From positions 71,958,322-72,022,321 of the forward strand of contig OZ035961.1 of the NCBI GenBank assembly GCA_964034945.1: 64,000 bases of DNA. Direction: 5' to 3'. Of the stretch, positions 62,862 through 64,000 are shown one piece after another. This DNA is from Chrysopilus asiliformis (lineage: Eukaryota; Arthropoda; Insecta; Diptera; Rhagionidae). Positions within the stretch are counted from its first letter, which is position 1; each line of letters begins with the position of its first letter. The notes beneath the pieces are model-generated. The model was given only the letters and a program-made list of their open reading frames with translations. It was not told where the DNA came from and ran no database searches. Position numbers and translations under genes: made by a program.

Positions 62862-64000
62862 TTAGGGACCGGATGTTTATGCACTAAAAAACTTCAATAT
62901 ATGCCCATACGTATGCCCTTAAAATCATTAAAAAATGCAATAAAATATGCAAAAAAAAATTTTTTTTGTGAACAACATATATTTTTTGTGAATTTACAGT
63001 AAAACTAAAATTTAGCAAAAAAAATCCTCCAAGTTTAACAACCAAAATTTTCTTAAAGTTCTATTGATATGTTAAATAGTACTGGTTGCAATTAATAACC
63101 ATAATTTGACTTAGATTTTGGACGTTCAAGTTTGTTCTGTTAGCTCGCAAAATTGATTTATATATGGAGAAGGATCTCTCGACTTCACAAGATGTTACAG
63201 GCGCGTATTTCAAATATTGCAAAATGTTCTGAGGAATTTCTTCATGAATTCCTGTCAATATATTAACCACTTTTTTTAATAGTTTAACGTTTTCATTTTT
63301 TTCTAAAACTGTTTTTAATTTTCGTGTTATTTTTTTTCAATAGCCCCGCCCCATCTACAGATTCAATACGAAGGCATGCGCTGTTTATTATTTTCATGGT
63401 GTCGACTTAAGTTGTTTCTCTAGTTTCGAGACTTGTTATTAGACCTGGAATAAATCCATAATTAGCACTAATAAAAATTAGCTCGGACCATAATTCTTTT
63501 CTATGCAAAAGTTCAGAGCATATTTTTATAGAAAATGCTTCATCCTCATCCAACTTTAAAATTATTTCTTTAAAAATGACGAAATTTTTGAAGTAGTAAA
63601 CAACAGCTTCTATCCATGTTCCCTATCTGGTTAACACAGGTTGAGACGAAAGTGGTACGTCTGGAGCCAATTCCCGGAATAATGCTGTTCTAGATGGAGC
63701 TTTTAAGAAAACTTTCTTCCCGTTAGAAACCAAACGATCAACGCACGAAAAGTATACTCGAATTTCCTCCGTCACACGATGAAAGCCATGGGCAAGACAA
63801 GTTAAAGGTACCATATTTGGATACCACACGCAAAGTCCATTGGCTGCTTTTTTCATATATGGAGCCGCATCAGATATGAAATATAAAATGTCTTCTTTTT
63901 TTATAAATTCTGGAATAAACGATTTTAGGGAATCGTCAAATAAACGCGCAATAAATGTAGCGTTTGCTTTTTCCAAAAATTCTGTTGCTAATAAACACAC
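62862..64000 (-). mobile_element. hAT element, left end and part of transposase
   Basis: TAGGGACCGGATGTTTATGC at 62862 is a hAT-like end, followed by a minus-strand hAT transposase pseudogene that runs past the window edge. Confidence 0.65.
63061..64000 (-). pseudogene. hAT transposase, broken, N-terminus outside the window
   Basis: The frame from the edge to 63623 includes DILYFISDAAPYMKKAANGL and MVPLTCLAHGFHRVTEEIRV, the second catalytic block of hAT transposases (SDAA.YM, LTCLAH). It stops right after QPVLTR, where a Trp codon (TGG) would be expected (now TAG). The frame then continues (GTWIEAVVYYFKNFVIF, LWSELIFISANYGFIPGL), meets another stop, and resumes at 63270-63061 with the C-terminal dimerisation motif TSCEVERSFSIYKSILRANR. 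At least two stops and one or more frameshifts make it non-functional. Confidence 0.82.

Overview
The window is AT-rich insect (arthropod) chromosomal DNA made almost entirely of transposable elements. The evidence is eukaryotic: GT-AG introns, a tRNA-derived SINE, PIF/Harbinger, hAT, Tc1/mariner, pogo and piggyBac elements, Ty3/gypsy retrotransposons, and a nonautonomous Helentron family of the Drosophila DINE-1/INE-1 type (hairpin terminus plus a GTCY microsatellite core). The species cannot be named from this sequence. No complete ordinary housekeeping gene was found. The only host-like coding pieces are a three-exon Myb/SANT-like gene (34817-35536), one THAP-domain exon (29020-29119) and a MADF-like exon fragment broken by a MITE (39973).

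Layout. 1-3045: long gypsy pol frame, open at the window edge. 3.1-9.6 kb: mariner remnants, a piggyBac-like element (5644-7588) sitting in one arm of a long palindrome, a 122-bp tandem array and Helentron-like pieces. 9.56-13.55 kb: stacked MITEs and a hAT element with three levels of nesting. 13.6-17.2 kb: mostly featureless, with a decayed Harbinger element. 17.2-21.5 kb: a foldback element, four DINE-like Helentrons and a Tc1 pseudogene. 22.0-26.9 kb: one hAT element (8-bp duplication TCTATGAT) carrying a 3-kb TIR element with a LINE inside it, two Harbinger MITEs and a piggyBac MITE. 27-35 kb: MITEs, a LINE scrap, the THAP exon, a hAT with minisatellites, a triple MITE nest and the Myb/SANT gene. 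36.2-39.0 kb: two hAT elements, one holding a second copy of the 22-27 kb hAT core. This copy lacks the inserts and so acts as a paralogous empty site. 40-48 kb: MITEs, including one containing a DD41D mariner. 50.6-51.5 kb: an element dense in TATGAACA motifs with a SINE inside. 53.5-62.5 kb: a gypsy-type element with 185-bp LTRs. Its 5' LTR is split by a TIR element, which in turn contains a 4.1-kb pogo-like transposon with an apparently intact 791-aa transposase. 62.9-64.0 kb: a hAT pseudogene running off the edge.

The strongest theme is a large population of short elements with 3-bp target duplications (TAA, TTA, CAT, AAT, ATT, TAC, TAT, TGA), as expected of PIF/Harbinger derivatives. At least eight families keep a CCAATCA box. 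Three of them share the same interior promoter-like core, yet have clearly different terminal repeats. In three families (two of those three plus one more) the box lies about 70-95 bp upstream of a start codon opening a Myb/SANT-type reading frame (M-x-x-WNK), the accessory protein of Harbinger transposons. Target-duplication pairs and paralogous empty sites give a clear relative order of many insertions.
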